Assembly (NCBI GenBank): GCA_013398015.1
Contig: VZRR01013401.1
Coordinates: forward strand, 124,001 to 188,000
Direction of reading: 5' to 3'
DNA length: 64,000 bases
DNA from: Oreocharis arfaki
Taxonomy: Eukaryota; Chordata; Aves; Passeriformes; Paramythiidae
In this document: piece after piece, positions 26,248 through 37,280 of the stretch
Numbering within the stretch: the stretch's first letter is position 1
Layout of the letters: every line of letters starts with the position of its first letter
Program-made: the position numbers and the translations under genes
Notes under the pieces: generated by a model
What the model saw: only the letters and a program-made list of their open reading frames with translations
Database searches by the model: none
Told to the model about the DNA's origin: nothing

Positions 26248-26647
26248 TTTTCTCTTATCCTATTGCTTTTTACATCGGAAAAGGAGACTGACTCCCACCT
26301 CACTACAACCTCTTCTCAGGTAGTTGTACACAGCAATAAGATGCCCCCAAGTCTCCTTTTCTCCAGGCTTAACAACTTCAGCTCCCTCAGTTGCTTCCCA
26401 TAGGGTTTGTGCTGCTGACATTTTTCCAGCCTTAATGATTCTATTCATCCTGTCCACCTGAGGGGCCTTTCCCAGGGACAGAAGGGTGTGATTCCAGTAG
26501 TCTATCATTCTTTCAGTCTCCCTGGGACTCCTGAACCTACTCACCTCCTCCTGGAGCTCTGTCACTAACCAGAGGAGTTCCTGTACCTGGGCACACCTCC
26601 CACAGGGGTGCTCAAGTATGCTGGCTGGTCCTGGTGCAAGAGCAGCT
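26248..26647. repeat. 400-base direct repeat, copy 1 (left of gap)
   Basis: Identical to 26660-27059 at an offset of 412 bases, apart from two substitutions that I could find (TTCATCC/TGCATCC near 26448 and AGAAGGG/AGTAGGG near 26482). It ends exactly at the first N. Confidence 0.97.
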
Positions 26648-26659
26648 NNNNNNNNNNNN
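26648..26659. other. assembly gap (12 N)
   Basis: Twelve undetermined bases. The flanks are the end of one copy and the beginning of the other copy of the same 400-base sequence. Confidence 0.99.
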
Positions 26660-27059
26660 TTTTCTCTTATCCTATTGCTTTTTACATCGGAAAAGGAGAC
26701 TGACTCCCACCTCACTACAACCTCTTCTCAGGTAGTTGTACACAGCAATAAGATGCCCCCAAGTCTCCTTTTCTCCAGGCTTAACAACTTCAGCTCCCTC
26801 AGTTGCTTCCCATAGGGTTTGTGCTGCTGACATTTTTCCAGCCTTAATGATTCTATGCATCCTGTCCACCTGAGGGGCCTTTCCCAGGGACAGTAGGGTG
26901 TGATTCCAGTAGTCTATCATTCTTTCAGTCTCCCTGGGACTCCTGAACCTACTCACCTCCTCCTGGAGCTCTGTCACTAACCAGAGGAGTTCCTGTACCT
27001 GGGCACACCTCCCACAGGGGTGCTCAAGTATGCTGGCTGGTCCTGGTGCAAGAGCAGCT
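26660..27059. repeat. 400-base direct repeat, copy 2 (right of gap)
   Basis: Second copy, beginning immediately after the last N. The sequence continues beyond it without a break into the rest of the CR1 5' part. Confidence 0.97.
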
Positions 27060-27271
27060 GGCACTGGGGTGTGCCCTGCATGTTCCTGCTGGAGCTGACT
27101 GCAAAGATGCCTCAGCTGTGGAATTGTAGAGCTCAGAGAGTCTTTGGCTTCTTCCACAGGGTTATCATTGCTCCTTGGTTGAGCTGGCAGAGCTTCAGCA
27201 CGCTTTGTGTATACTCTTCCATGGGAACTCCTAAGGAAATTGCTGCCCCACAACCCTGGCTGACATACCAC
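26672..27271 (-). pseudogene. CR1 ORF1-like/ORF2-tail fusion frame
   Basis: A 199-codon open frame. Residues 1 to about 150 are the ORF1-like part: a CxxC pair (CGRC) near residues 85-88, then an amphipathic, Glu-rich stretch likely to form a coiled coil, then ERMIDYWNHTLL. From about residue 151 the frame enters ORF2 DNA in the wrong frame (WEATEGAEVVKPGEKE) and only returns to the native one at HLIAVYNYL, through a single-base shift. It therefore encodes no intact CR1 protein. The frame at 26260-26715 is its duplicate interrupted by the N run. The identification as CR1 ORF1 is from memory of predicted bird proteins, less certain than the ORF2 part. Confidence 0.6.
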
Positions 27272-27540
27272 TCTCTGTCTGTCTGGTCCCTAACACTCCC
27301 AGGGGGCTTCTTTTACATGCGGGGGTTGTGGATTTTGTTGCCCACCATTGCTCCTTGCCTGACCTATATCTTGTAAGCCACTATTGCATGAACCATTGGC
27401 TCCTGACCAATCTCTCCACTCGCCTGAGGTTCCTCTGGTTCAGGAAATCCCCTCGTGCAACTCGCTGCATCACGCCACTGCAGATCATGCCGGCACCAGT
27501 GCTGCTCACTTCATCATTTTGGTCTTTATGATTGTTTACC

Positions 27541-30500
27541 TGTGTATACATCCTCACACCGTGCATAGAAGTGGCATAGGGAGGCGTAGATAAATCTTTT
27601 GAAGTAGATGGCAAACATAACACCATAATGCAATTACAACTTCTGGGTGTTTACACAACCACACTTCCTTCCTGTAATTAGGTATGTGCGTGTGTTTCTA
27701 AGATATATTCATGCACACTTGCAAGTCCCTATACAATACAAATGATAATCAACACCTTGAAATTGAGGAGAGCAATTTGTCAGCTCTTCTGCACAGTGCA
27801 CGTGCATAGCATTAATCCCCTGTCTTGGAAAATTTTCTCCTTATTTCTGATGTTTTCTATTTTTATTAAAGACTTTTTTTTTTTAACTTATGTTTCTAAT
27901 GTTTTTAAAACTCTCCTATTAATTTCAGTATAACAGTACAGAATCCAACCCCAAATATATGCACATGTTGAGGGTATGATGGAGCATTTTCATAGGGTTT
28001 ATATTGATGAACCTATCCATTGCAAATACTTAGCTAGATGTTTTTTAATATTTTATATTCTTGAAAGCAAAAAGACGTACCATTGGACTGGACTCCCTGA
28101 AGTAAAATAAATTGAAATTATATTAGAATAAAGTGTCTCTGTCCACTATAAATTCTTCTCCTTTCAAATATTCTCTCCCAAAATCTCAGTCAGTGTTGAT
28201 GACCCAAATATTCTCTTTTGTAGCAGTAGTTTCTATTCACTTATGAATCCAGCATCCTTTTTATTTTTCTCCTCCTTTCCACATTTCACCCTTCCTATCC
28301 ACATTCCAGATATCTGGAAATCATGAAAAGATGAATATGCGTCTAACCTCACTATTCACAGTTTAGGTTTTTGTGCACATCAAAATGTGTCAGCATCATT
28401 CATGAACAATGATCTGGGGCTGCTGAAGAATCTGAGACTTCCATCAAGACTTTCATGAAGATAAAATATAGTGGCTTAGCATCTGTGTGAATTCTACTTT
28501 TTGTTGTATTTAAACAGATTAAAGTTCAAATTTATTAGGTGTCACAGACATCACTTTTGGCTTTCCGGAAGCTCCGCCTTGAATTTGAGGCTTTCTATCA
28601 TAATTGATAAAGTAAACCTTGTTGATATGAGGCTATATTGTCTATAGAGATTCTGATGTTTCAGAATATCCTTACTGAGGATAAAATTTGTACGTTTTGC
28701 TAAGAAATCAAGACAGAAGTATGAAAAAAAATGTAACAATTAAAACCATTAAACGATAGAAAATTACGTCAAGGTATATGAGCTAAAGCTTTGCTCTAAA
28801 AACAAAGACTACTGACATGATTTTTCTAAAACTTTCAAACTACTCTTTGCATACTACTGCTCTCTTAGTCAATGAAAGTATGAAACGTGAGTTTTTCACA
28901 TTTACTTAAAACATAAGTCATTAGTAGCACTAGAGCACTTTTTGCATTATGGACTCTTTCACTGCTGTTATTATGCAACCTGATAGTGAAATAAATATGT
29001 ATATTCCTTTTTTAAACTTTGTGCCAATTTGGTGTCATGCTGTGCCAAAGTATCCAAAACTCAATAGCTCCTGACCAGTACAGATGTGCATTAATGTTCC
29101 ATCAAGCAGAACAAACAATTTATCATTCAGTAATATTGCTAAGCATAAGAAAGACCTACAGCATCTATGACAGAGAAAATGTTTGTGAAACTCCAGACAG
29201 TGATCATTCAGATAAAGTATTTGTTTCTTGCTAGATGTCTTGTAACTATCCCCTTAAGCTCATCATGTCCAGGAACTGAATATTCAGACTTAAACATCAA
29301 TTATTTTTAAGGGGTCAGCTTGAATATGACATTGGACATAGATAGCTAAACAGTAAGAACAATATTTTGAAGGAAAAAGTAAGTCTGAGGAAATAGACAC
29401 ACTACCATGTGTCTTACTGGTCCCAGAGTGAGGGAGCCACGTACAATTGCAGTAGAGATGTAAATACAACGTGTTTGGTCCAAAGTGGCCCAGCTCTTAG
29501 AATTTGTGGTGTTCTGATACATCTTTCTGAAATGCATTCTGTTCTGGAAGACAGAAGATATTACCGTGACATCAGGATACATCATAGTAGCAGTGTACGA
29601 GCAAGAAGTGCAGGAGGTGAAAGGAAATAAACTGTCCAGAAACAACAATGCTAAGGCAGTGTGCCAGGATAAGATGCTTGTTATGCCCAAATAGTCAAAT
29701 CTGATAGCCTTCTCCACCCACCTTTCTAATAAATGTTGAGAATTTTAGCAAATGACAAGATCAGAGGAACTGAGGTTTTGAACAGTAATGTTGCTGATAA
29801 GGTCAATTGGCAATCAATCACAGTACATTGAGGTTCTTATGCACAAGTACTCAAAAGATAACACAAATACATGCCCACATTTCTTAACAGTAATCACAAA
29901 CCCCAATGTATGTATGTAACTCTAGCCAATTTGCTCATACCAGTGTTAAAGAGTCTGATAAATACCTCACGTTTAATGAGAATCCTAGAGGTTCTGAGTT
30001 TGAAGAAAAATGTCCATTCTCAATTGAATTGGCCATGTTGTATTTTGAGTACCAGGATGAATCATAAGTCTTAATTGTTGAAAATGAAGCAAATTTAGCT
30101 TAAGAATTTTGATTGTCCTGGGCACAGCATTGGGACTTCTGTTCCTATTACATGATTGATAAACTATATGTTATGTGAAAATTAAGAAAGTACATCCAGT
30201 TTAACTACATATTCTACACATGCTCAGGACTGTTAGGAAAATATGCTCAGTAGTTGTTTTCCAGAAAGTCTGAGAACCCACTCTGTTAGACATTTGGAAA
30301 AATGCCCAGTTACAGGAAAAAGACAATCCCATAAGACTGTCTTAGGGAATATGGAGTTTAGTGATATACAGGAAATCTCATTACATGGGAAAAGTAGTAA
30401 TGCTAAGTGGCCAAGGGCTCTTGAAGGACTTTTCAAGTGGTAGAGGATTGAGTCTGGTTGCTTAAAAAAGAAATTATTGGGAGTACCTAAAGAATTAAGG

Positions 30501-30666
30501 ATTTTGTGCTGGTTATCAGGCATTTTCATAGCATGAAAGCAAAGCATGATTTTCTAATAAAATCTAGCTTAAAGGAGAAAAAACATATGTAGGCACAAAA
30601 AAAATTTCCCATTTTATCACGTTTCAAAGATATTTTACTGGATATTGCTACAAACTACATCACAAT
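27541..30666. other. AT-rich unique sequence, no gene recognised
   Basis: A 123-codon minus-strand frame (29346-29717) has no recognisable domain and no supporting context. No repeat family identified. Confidence 0.45.
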
Positions 30667-31272
30667 TTTATTGGCTTTGTATTGCAAGATTTTAGCAGTG
30701 GTGGGGTTACAGGAGTGGCTTCTGTGACAAGCTTCTAGAAATTTCCACCATGTTTGATAGAGCCAATGTCAGCCAGCTCCAAGACAGACCTGCTGGCCAA
30801 AGCTGAGCAACAGTGCCTCTGTTAATGCCTCTGGGATAACATAAATATGAAGAGGTGCAACTGAAGACAGAGAAAAGAATGTGAAGAGTCATCTGCCTGA
30901 AGTGGAAGGAACTTCAGGAACGTGTGATAAACTGACCACAATTCCCATTCCTTGGCCCCTGCACCACTGAGGGGAAGAGTTAAAGAATTTGGGGCCTGAG
31001 GTTATCTCAAGAGGAAGGGAGAGTTGGGGGGAAGGTGTTTTAAGATTTCATTTTATCTCTCATATCTGTCCTTAGTTTGGCTTATAATACATTAAACAGA
31101 TTTCCCTAAGTCAAGTCTGTTTTGGCTGTTATGATAGTTGGGAGTGATTGCTCCCTGTCCTTATCCTGACCCATGAGACTTTTGTTACATTTTCTCTACT
31201 CTGTTGACCTGAAGAGAGGGGTGATAGAGTGGCTTTGGTGGGCACCTGGCATCCAGCCAGGGTCAACCCACC
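30667..31272 (+). mobile_element. ERVL-type LTR, family 1, internally deleted copy
   Basis: Begins like the other family-1 copies at 54471 and 57926 (TTGG-TTTG-ATTG-AAG-TTT, then AGCAGTGG-GG-TAC, then a TCCAAGAC block) and ends with the same GGCATCCAGCCAGGGTCAACC block seen at 55510-55530. Compared with the 1066-base copy at 54471, several hundred bases in the middle are missing. The end shares the GGTGTTTTAAGATTTCATTTTA and AAGTC-A-GTCTGTTTTG blocks. The LTR would carry its own promoter and polyadenylation signal when intact. No internal viral sequence adjoins it, so it is a solo LTR. Confidence 0.8.
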
Positions 31273-31648
31273 TGTCCTAATTTTCACTGTGTCTTGGGGT
31301 GGCTTTATGATGTGTCTTCCCTATCACCTGCCCAGACATGAATCCTGTCCTTTTCTGTGCCTTTAAAACTGGGTCTGAGAGAAGGAAAGAAAAGCCAGAC
31401 GAACTTTTCAAAGCGGTTTTGTGTTCAAGGGCACAGATAGAGCTGCTGCCCTGCAGTATCTAGCAGTGTGCCACAAGCATATGCCAAGGCCCAGCATATT
31501 GCAATAAGCGTTTTCTCAGAATTGTCATTGCATTTGTCTTTCAGGTATTTCCCCACCTCAGCTGGTGGGGGAGGGGTGGCTGTAACCTGCCTCCTATCAG
31601 AGGACATTCATTTCAGACGTTCCTCCGAATTTGTCTCAAACCGGGACA
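31273..31648 (+). mobile_element. probable second LTR, family uncertain
   Basis: Lies between two recognised LTRs. It contains a TATA-like CCTTTAAAACTGG (about 31360) followed by a stretch laid out like an LTR R/U5 region, and ends in CTCAAACCGGGACA (to 31648), with the terminal CA of an LTR. A TG that could be the start occurs at 31273 or 31290. I recall a similar bird LTR but cannot name it. It could alternatively be the 5' part of the next LTR. Confidence 0.4.
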
Positions 31649-32200
31649 CACTGGCATAGAGTTAATTTCTTCCTAGTAGCTGGTACACTGCTGTCTTGCA
31701 TTTAGTATGAGATAAGTATTGATAACACACTGGTATTTTGGTTGTTGCTGAGTAGTGCTTACCCTAAGTCAAGGACTTTTCAGTTCCCTATGGCACAAGA
31801 AGGTGGGGGAAGCGTAAGTGGGACAGCAGACTTGAACCAGCCAAAAGGATATTCTGTACCATAGAATGTCATGCCCAGTATATGAACTGGTGTAAATTGG
31901 CTGGAAGAGCCAGCTGCTGCTTGGGGATTGGCTGAGTGTCAGTCAGCGAGTGGTGAGCAATTTTAAGTGTGCATCTTTCGTTTTTCTTTGGTTTTCTTTT
32001 TATTTTTTAATCACTAGTAGGAATTGCTGTAGTAGTACAATTATTATTATTATTACTGTTTTTATTGTTATTATTATAGTTATATTTTGCTTTGTTTGGA
32101 TTATCAAGCTCTTCTTATCTCGACCCACAAGTTTGCTGGTTTTTTGTGATTTGCCTCATCATCTCACCAGCGGGTGGCTGCATGGGGTTAGACCAGGACA
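31649..32200 (+). mobile_element. ERVL-type solo LTR, family 2
   Basis: Contains in order the landmarks of a common bird ERVL LTR: CTGGCATAGAGTTAATTTC at the start, TTGATAACACACTGGTATTTT, AAGTCAAGGACTTTTCAG, ATTCTGTACCATAGAATGTCATGCC, a TATA-like CAGTATATGAACTGG (about 31876-31890), GGTGAGCAATTTTAAGTGTGCATC, a (TTA)n stretch (32039-32055), TTATCTCGACCCACAAGTTTG, and an end at GGGGTTAGACCAGGACA (to 32200). The first few bases appear lost. No internal viral sequence flanks it. The small open frame across its end is not a gene. Confidence 0.85.
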
Positions 32201-34671
32201 CCACCACACCATCTAAATGACAAAAAAGGCATCAGCTTTCAGTACGTCTCTGCTCAACACATATCCTCAGAGAATCAGCTGGCCACAAAGGGATTGATAA
32301 TAATTTAGAAAACAGCTGTAACCTTGAAATCTCTGGAGACTGGTTAGTCTAAACAATATGAAAATTGAAAAGGTACACAGTACTTACCTTCCCATCAGTT
32401 GTGAACGAGTATGCATCAGGCCTCAGCTGAAAAAAACAACCGATGCTTTCATTTTCAGCGATTTCTTTCTCTATCATTTGAAATTGTTACTTTGAAAACT
32501 TATTCAGCATCAAAATAGTGGGTATGATGTTTTTCTTATCATGAAATAACCAGACAAAATATTCTTCATAAAATAAACAAGCACTGCTAACAGTGGGCCT
32601 ATTAGTGATGAGGCATTTAATAAACATTTTTAAGTACTAAAGAATGAAATCAGCAGTTCTGAGAAATTCTCATGTTGCATTCTAAAGTCTTAGAAACGGT
32701 ACCACTCCAGCCTTGATCCCCGGATGCAGAGAATTATTGCAAAGGATTCCATGTATGGTGGTTGGGGAGCAAAAGCATTAGTGCCTCACAGCAGGGTGCC
32801 TCCTCCATTGGGATAATGTTTTGGGGTTGTTTTTTTTGTTCAAATTTTCTGGAGGAAAAATCATTAAATATAACTTTAGTTATCACTGTTAACAATATTT
32901 ATTCTCTCTCCTTTCAAATGAGTAATCTGAAGAAAAAAAACCACAAAGCTGCTACAATATGTAACAAAATGAAATCCCTATCATGTTATGTTTTTTTTCT
33001 CTGCGCTTTTATAATATATGCAGTCAGTAAAGAGGAAAAAAATCCAGAAATGACTGACACCAAACATAACTCAATGTTCAATCAGTGACATACCATGCAT
33101 ATTGTGTTAACATAGATTGTAATTACTTTCTCACCAAATGGTATGCCAGATCTTTTCACTGAATAAATGTATGCAAGTGATGTGCCATCATTCTATCACT
33201 GCCAGTTTAATAGGCATCTCTTTGGAGAGAAGAAGAAAAGTGAAGGTATTCAACTCACTTCTTTGAACTTGCACATTCAGTATTGAACAGCTATGTTTAC
33301 TAGGGAACACAGAGGCTTTTATTAACATGTTGTATAGAATTAACATCTAAAATCATGATGAACAAGACGGAAGGAATAAGAGCTCTGAACCCTGAGGACC
33401 TCTGACAGTACAGGGATGTGAAATTCCATTCACTAGGAACACAGAAGAAAGAAAAACACAGATGGGATGAGCTTATTAGGTCTCTACTCATGCTTTTCTT
33501 TAAAAATAAAAGCATAATTAATATTTTGTCTCAAATCAGTGTTGCAGATCCTTTCGGCCTGGAATCTCTCCTCAGAGGAGTATACTATTTTCCTTGTAGG
33601 TTCTTTTTTTTGAAACAATCATCTGAAACCTGTGAAGATAAAATAATATTCTAATGCTCTTTTTGTGTGATTTTAGAGCCCACATAACATTGGTGTGTAC
33701 TACTGCACATAAAACATATTGTGTTTGCAGCATGCAGGTTGAACTGTATGAGAATCTGGCACTGCAGCACGGCAGGGCAGTAAGGGAGCGAGAACGAACA
33801 GCAGATACAGACAAAATGCCGAGTATAGCATGTTAAGCCATGTTTGACGTGTTATAGGCTAGCAGAGAACAAAATCAAGTGAGCTTGGAGAGACAAAGCT
33901 GCAGCAAGCTGTAAAACAATTTCACTTTGACAGTTTCTGAACAGCTACAAAACCGTTCTCAGTTCTGATGCCTCTCACTAGGATTATGGGATGGATGCCA
34001 GTTTTCTGTAAATTTGTGGGCTGAGGGGAAGAATCTGGGAAGGAAGGGAGTGTCCCAACTGAAGGAGATACATAAGTAAATTAACTTCACATGGAAAATA
34101 GGTTTCATTTTACATGGAACAAGGCTTGGGCATTTTGTTTCAGGCACTTTCAGTAGAAGGAAAGGCAACTGAAATAAGGAGTCTAGTCTTCATCTGCGCT
34201 AGAACAACTTCCGGCTTTTCTCTGTTAGTCCAGTATTTTGGTAACTCAGCTTGTAGAAGACATATTTTAAATCCATTCTCTGTTCGAATCCTACAAAGGC
34301 TTGAATTAGAATGCTTTAGGATATTTTGGAACAGGCTCTGCTTTTAATTTTTCAAAACTGAAGGAATGCTTAACTATCACTCTAAGTCAGGACACGCAAT
34401 TCAGATGTCCAGTTAGGCCTATTTTGGAATGCAGTTTTTTTCCTAAAAATAGTCTTAATTCCTCACATCTAGGTTGTAATCCTTATCTCCAACTAGTTCT
34501 GAAAGAGGGGTTTCAATATCAAGTCTTGAACTACAGGAGATATGTGAGATGCTTGACTTTCAAAAAATACACTTCTGCATGGGTTTTTAAAGAAATCTGA
34601 ATATTTCGTTTGAGCCTCTCTTTTTGAATATATGAGGAAAAAACTTTGAAAAATATCTGCTATTTTCCCTT
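32201..34671. other. AT-rich unique sequence, no gene recognised
   Basis: Open frames up to 108 codons (32762-33088, Lys- and Ser-rich) show no recognisable motif. No repeat family identified. Confidence 0.5.
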
Positions 34672-34795
34672 TCAAGAGCATGGTGCTAATAATGCCAGGG
34701 TGATGGGTTTGATCCCTATATGGGCCATTCGCTTAAGAGTTGGGCTTGATGATCCTTCTGTGTTCCTTCCAACTGAAAATACTCTGCTTTCAAAG
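34672..34795 (+). mobile_element. tRNA-Ile-derived SINE with CR1 tail (TguSINE1-like)
   Basis: The left part is the 3' two thirds of a tRNA-Ile(AAT): AGAGCATGGTGCTAATAATG (D-stem end, anticodon arm with AAT), a variable/T-arm with B-box-like GGGTTTGATCC, then the acceptor strand ATGGGCCA. It continues directly into a CR1-like tail: TTGGGCTTGATGATCC, then TTCCTTCCAACT. The A-box end of the tRNA is missing, so the copy is 5'-truncated. This architecture matches TguSINE1, known from songbirds and mobilised by CR1 machinery. It is not a functional tRNA gene. Confidence 0.82.
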
Positions 34796-37109
34796 ACAAG
34801 ACCAGGACACATTATGGGAAAAAAAAAAAAAAATTAAGAATGCTTTATGAAGTATAAAGTCAGGAGAGACTAGTTTTACTTCCTACAAGAGATCCCAAGA
34901 TACTCCTAAGTAATATTTCCCAATATAATTGTTTCATTATGTTCTTTCTCATAAAAAAGTAAAAATTTTCAAGTAGGAAACCATACATTTTCCAGTTAAG
35001 TATTGCAAAGGTAGCTTTAGCATACTCAGGGTTTTGAAGCTTCATAGTTTCATGCAATGTAATGCCTGAAGAGTTTCCATGGTTTCTTCACTTTTCTGCA
35101 TTAATTGCCATGAAAAATGATGATACTCACAAACACCTCCCTGTCACAGGTTTCTTCTCTAAGCCTAGATCATTTTTGAGGATTTGACCCATAATTATTC
35201 CTTCAGTATAAGGACTACTCAATATACATATATATATAGACACTTTTCTTTTTTTAAAAAAAATTTTTAAGGGAGAATTCTACACTGAAAGAATGCCACA
35301 ATGAATAAAAACTTAAAATCTCATCAATAGTGAGCCATCATAAGAGCAACAAATAAACAAACATTTATTGCTTTGGAAAAAACAATCAACGAATAAAAAA
35401 ACAAACATAAATTAAGAAAAAATCATATGCAATTATAAATCAATATCTTGAAGGTCTATATTTCAGGACATTAAAAGATGCTTTAATCACAAAAAAATCA
35501 CAACCCATACTCCCAGTCTCACTAATATACAACCATAAGAAAAAGTATGAAACCAAATTAGGAATAAAAAGAAAGATCAAAAGCAGGCAAAAGCTTTTAG
35601 ATATTGTTAACACTGACTTAGAGTAGAGGACTTTTTTTTATATATTTTTTCCAATCAAAACAGGTCTTTATTTCTTGGGAAAACTGATACCATGCTTTTT
35701 ATTTTCTTTGTTATTTTTAGTATAAGTCATTTTAAGCTGATTAACTTTATTTCTCATCAGTCTAATTTATATACATATATTTTTAACTTTTCTTCTTTTT
35801 AAAATTATCTGTGTTGTTCTGTTTATATTCTTTAAGGAAAAATATGACACTGATATTGAAGTGGTGTAATTAAATATATGTGAGCCATACATGAGTAAAG
35901 AAGAAAAAATAAATAAACAATCTTTTACACCACAATTTTGTCTGTTACTGATATAAGTGAAATTAAAGGATCAAATCCGTAACTAGAAAAATCTAGGTTT
36001 TCGAGTGTATGTTCATTTATCTGAGAAAAACTTAGTAGCCACTGAATAAAACTAAAAAAACCCATGAAAATTTCACAGAAATATATGAAAACTACAATGG
36101 ACTAGTAACAATCTAAAAAAATAATAGAATACACTTGTAATTCTGCTTCGAAGTTGGTCTAAAACACTTAAAACATATGTCCTGAATGATTCAGTGTAAA
36201 AATTTATAAATTAAATTGAGACTGAATTTTCCTTTTAGTTCTCTAACTTGTCTTGATGCTCAGAGTCCGTCTCTATTGACATTATTTATGGTTTTGGTTT
36301 TTTGGGTTTCTTTCCTCTTGGCTTTTTTTTTTTTTTTTTTAAATTGGGTTGGTTGGGCTGACTTTTTTGTGTATGGAAGTTTTTAAGATTTCTAATCTTG
36401 TGGCAATTGATACAATTTGTATGCAAAATTTATATGCATTTTTTTGCACATGCATTTAAATGCAAATGAATGTTATGTGCAAAAACTTAAGAATTGGGAA
36501 GCCAATTTCTTGTACTTTGAATCAATAGAACACGTTCTTTAATGTTGGGGGGGAACTTGGGGATATTGCCTTCAGTGGTATTGATTACATAAACTTTCCT
36601 GAATTTTATGGATTTTTTATGCTTTATTCTATCTTTCTTCCTCCACTCAAGTTTGTCACCTATACTGGACTTTGACATTATCTTTCAGTCTATTTAGAAT
36701 TCTTAATAGTACATCAATTACTTGAGCAATAAATAAACTGAGGCTGTCATCTCTGGAAATCTTTTAAGATTTGAAGCATTTCCAACATCAGTTTTTTCAT
36801 AAAAAGGCAATCTCAATTCAAAAACAAGACTACAGATGCATTGATATTCTCTGAGATCTTGTCAGGGCTGATGATAAATGTCTATGCTACTTTCAGTAGT
36901 CCTAATGAAAGAAAAGAGTCTAGATTCATGCCTCCTTCAGGTAGGAATAAAGCCAGCATTCCTGCTATGTTTAAATTTCTTTTTTTTTCTTTTTAATATG
37001 GATTTAATGTTGATGAAAAATTCTTGATTGGAAATTCTAAACAAGACATTCCTCTGATGCAATTATTCTAATAATGGCAGTAATGCCATAAATAGTCTTG
37101 TAAACTTTG
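34796..37109. other. very AT-rich unique sequence, no gene recognised
   Basis: Includes an A run at about 34819-34833, a short TA microsatellite near 35226-35240, an A-rich stretch at 35330-35600 and an 18-base T run (36323-36340). No open frame above 65 codons. Confidence 0.5.
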
Positions 37110-37280
37110 TTGCGTATCAACCAATTTATGTGGTAATTGCTCTGCTCATAAGAGGTCGAGATTATTCTTCCCTTTTGCTGATGAAGAGTTGTTGAACAGA
37201 CAGAATAAAACTGCTTCCTTGGTTGCACAGGAGAAAGCAGTAGAAAACTCAAGGATGGAACTTGTACCTGGATTTGGAAT
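37110..37280 (-). mobile_element. MIR-like SINE trace
   Basis: Antisense MIR layout is discernible: ATTATTCTTCCCTTTTGCTG (usual 'attattatccccattttaca'), AAGAGTTGTTGAACAGACAG, then GGTTGCACAGGAGAAAGCAG, then GATGGAACTTGTACCTGG. Similarity is weak and only the block order supports it. Confidence 0.38.

Larger units (their letters stand above)
26014..27540 (-). mobile_element. internally deleted CR1 LINE (5' part joined to 3' part)
   Basis: The left part (26014 to about 26402) is the antisense CR1 3' end: ORF2 C-terminus (YNYLRRGCSEVG) and 3' untranslated region. From about 26403 on, and again after the gap, the sequence is different: on the minus strand it encodes a Cys- and Glu-rich segment containing CGRCAQVQELL and a TELQEEVSRFRS helix, followed by ERMIDYW. 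This resembles the N-terminal product (ORF1) predicted for avian CR1. The middle of the element, including most of ORF2, is absent, so an ORF1-like portion is joined directly to the ORF2 tail. About 400 bases are present twice around a run of N. The 5' limit near 27540 is estimated from where GC content drops. Confidence 0.7.

Noticed and set aside
26260..26715. 151-codon frame running through the N gap
   Set aside because: It is the duplicate of the CR1 fusion frame and is interrupted by undetermined bases.
29346..29717. 123-codon minus-strand frame
   Set aside because: No recognisable motif, no splice or promoter context, surrounding sequence unremarkable.
34675..34732. Possible tRNA-Ile gene
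   Set aside because: The 5' third of the tRNA including the A box is absent and the sequence continues directly into a CR1-like tail, so it is a SINE copy.
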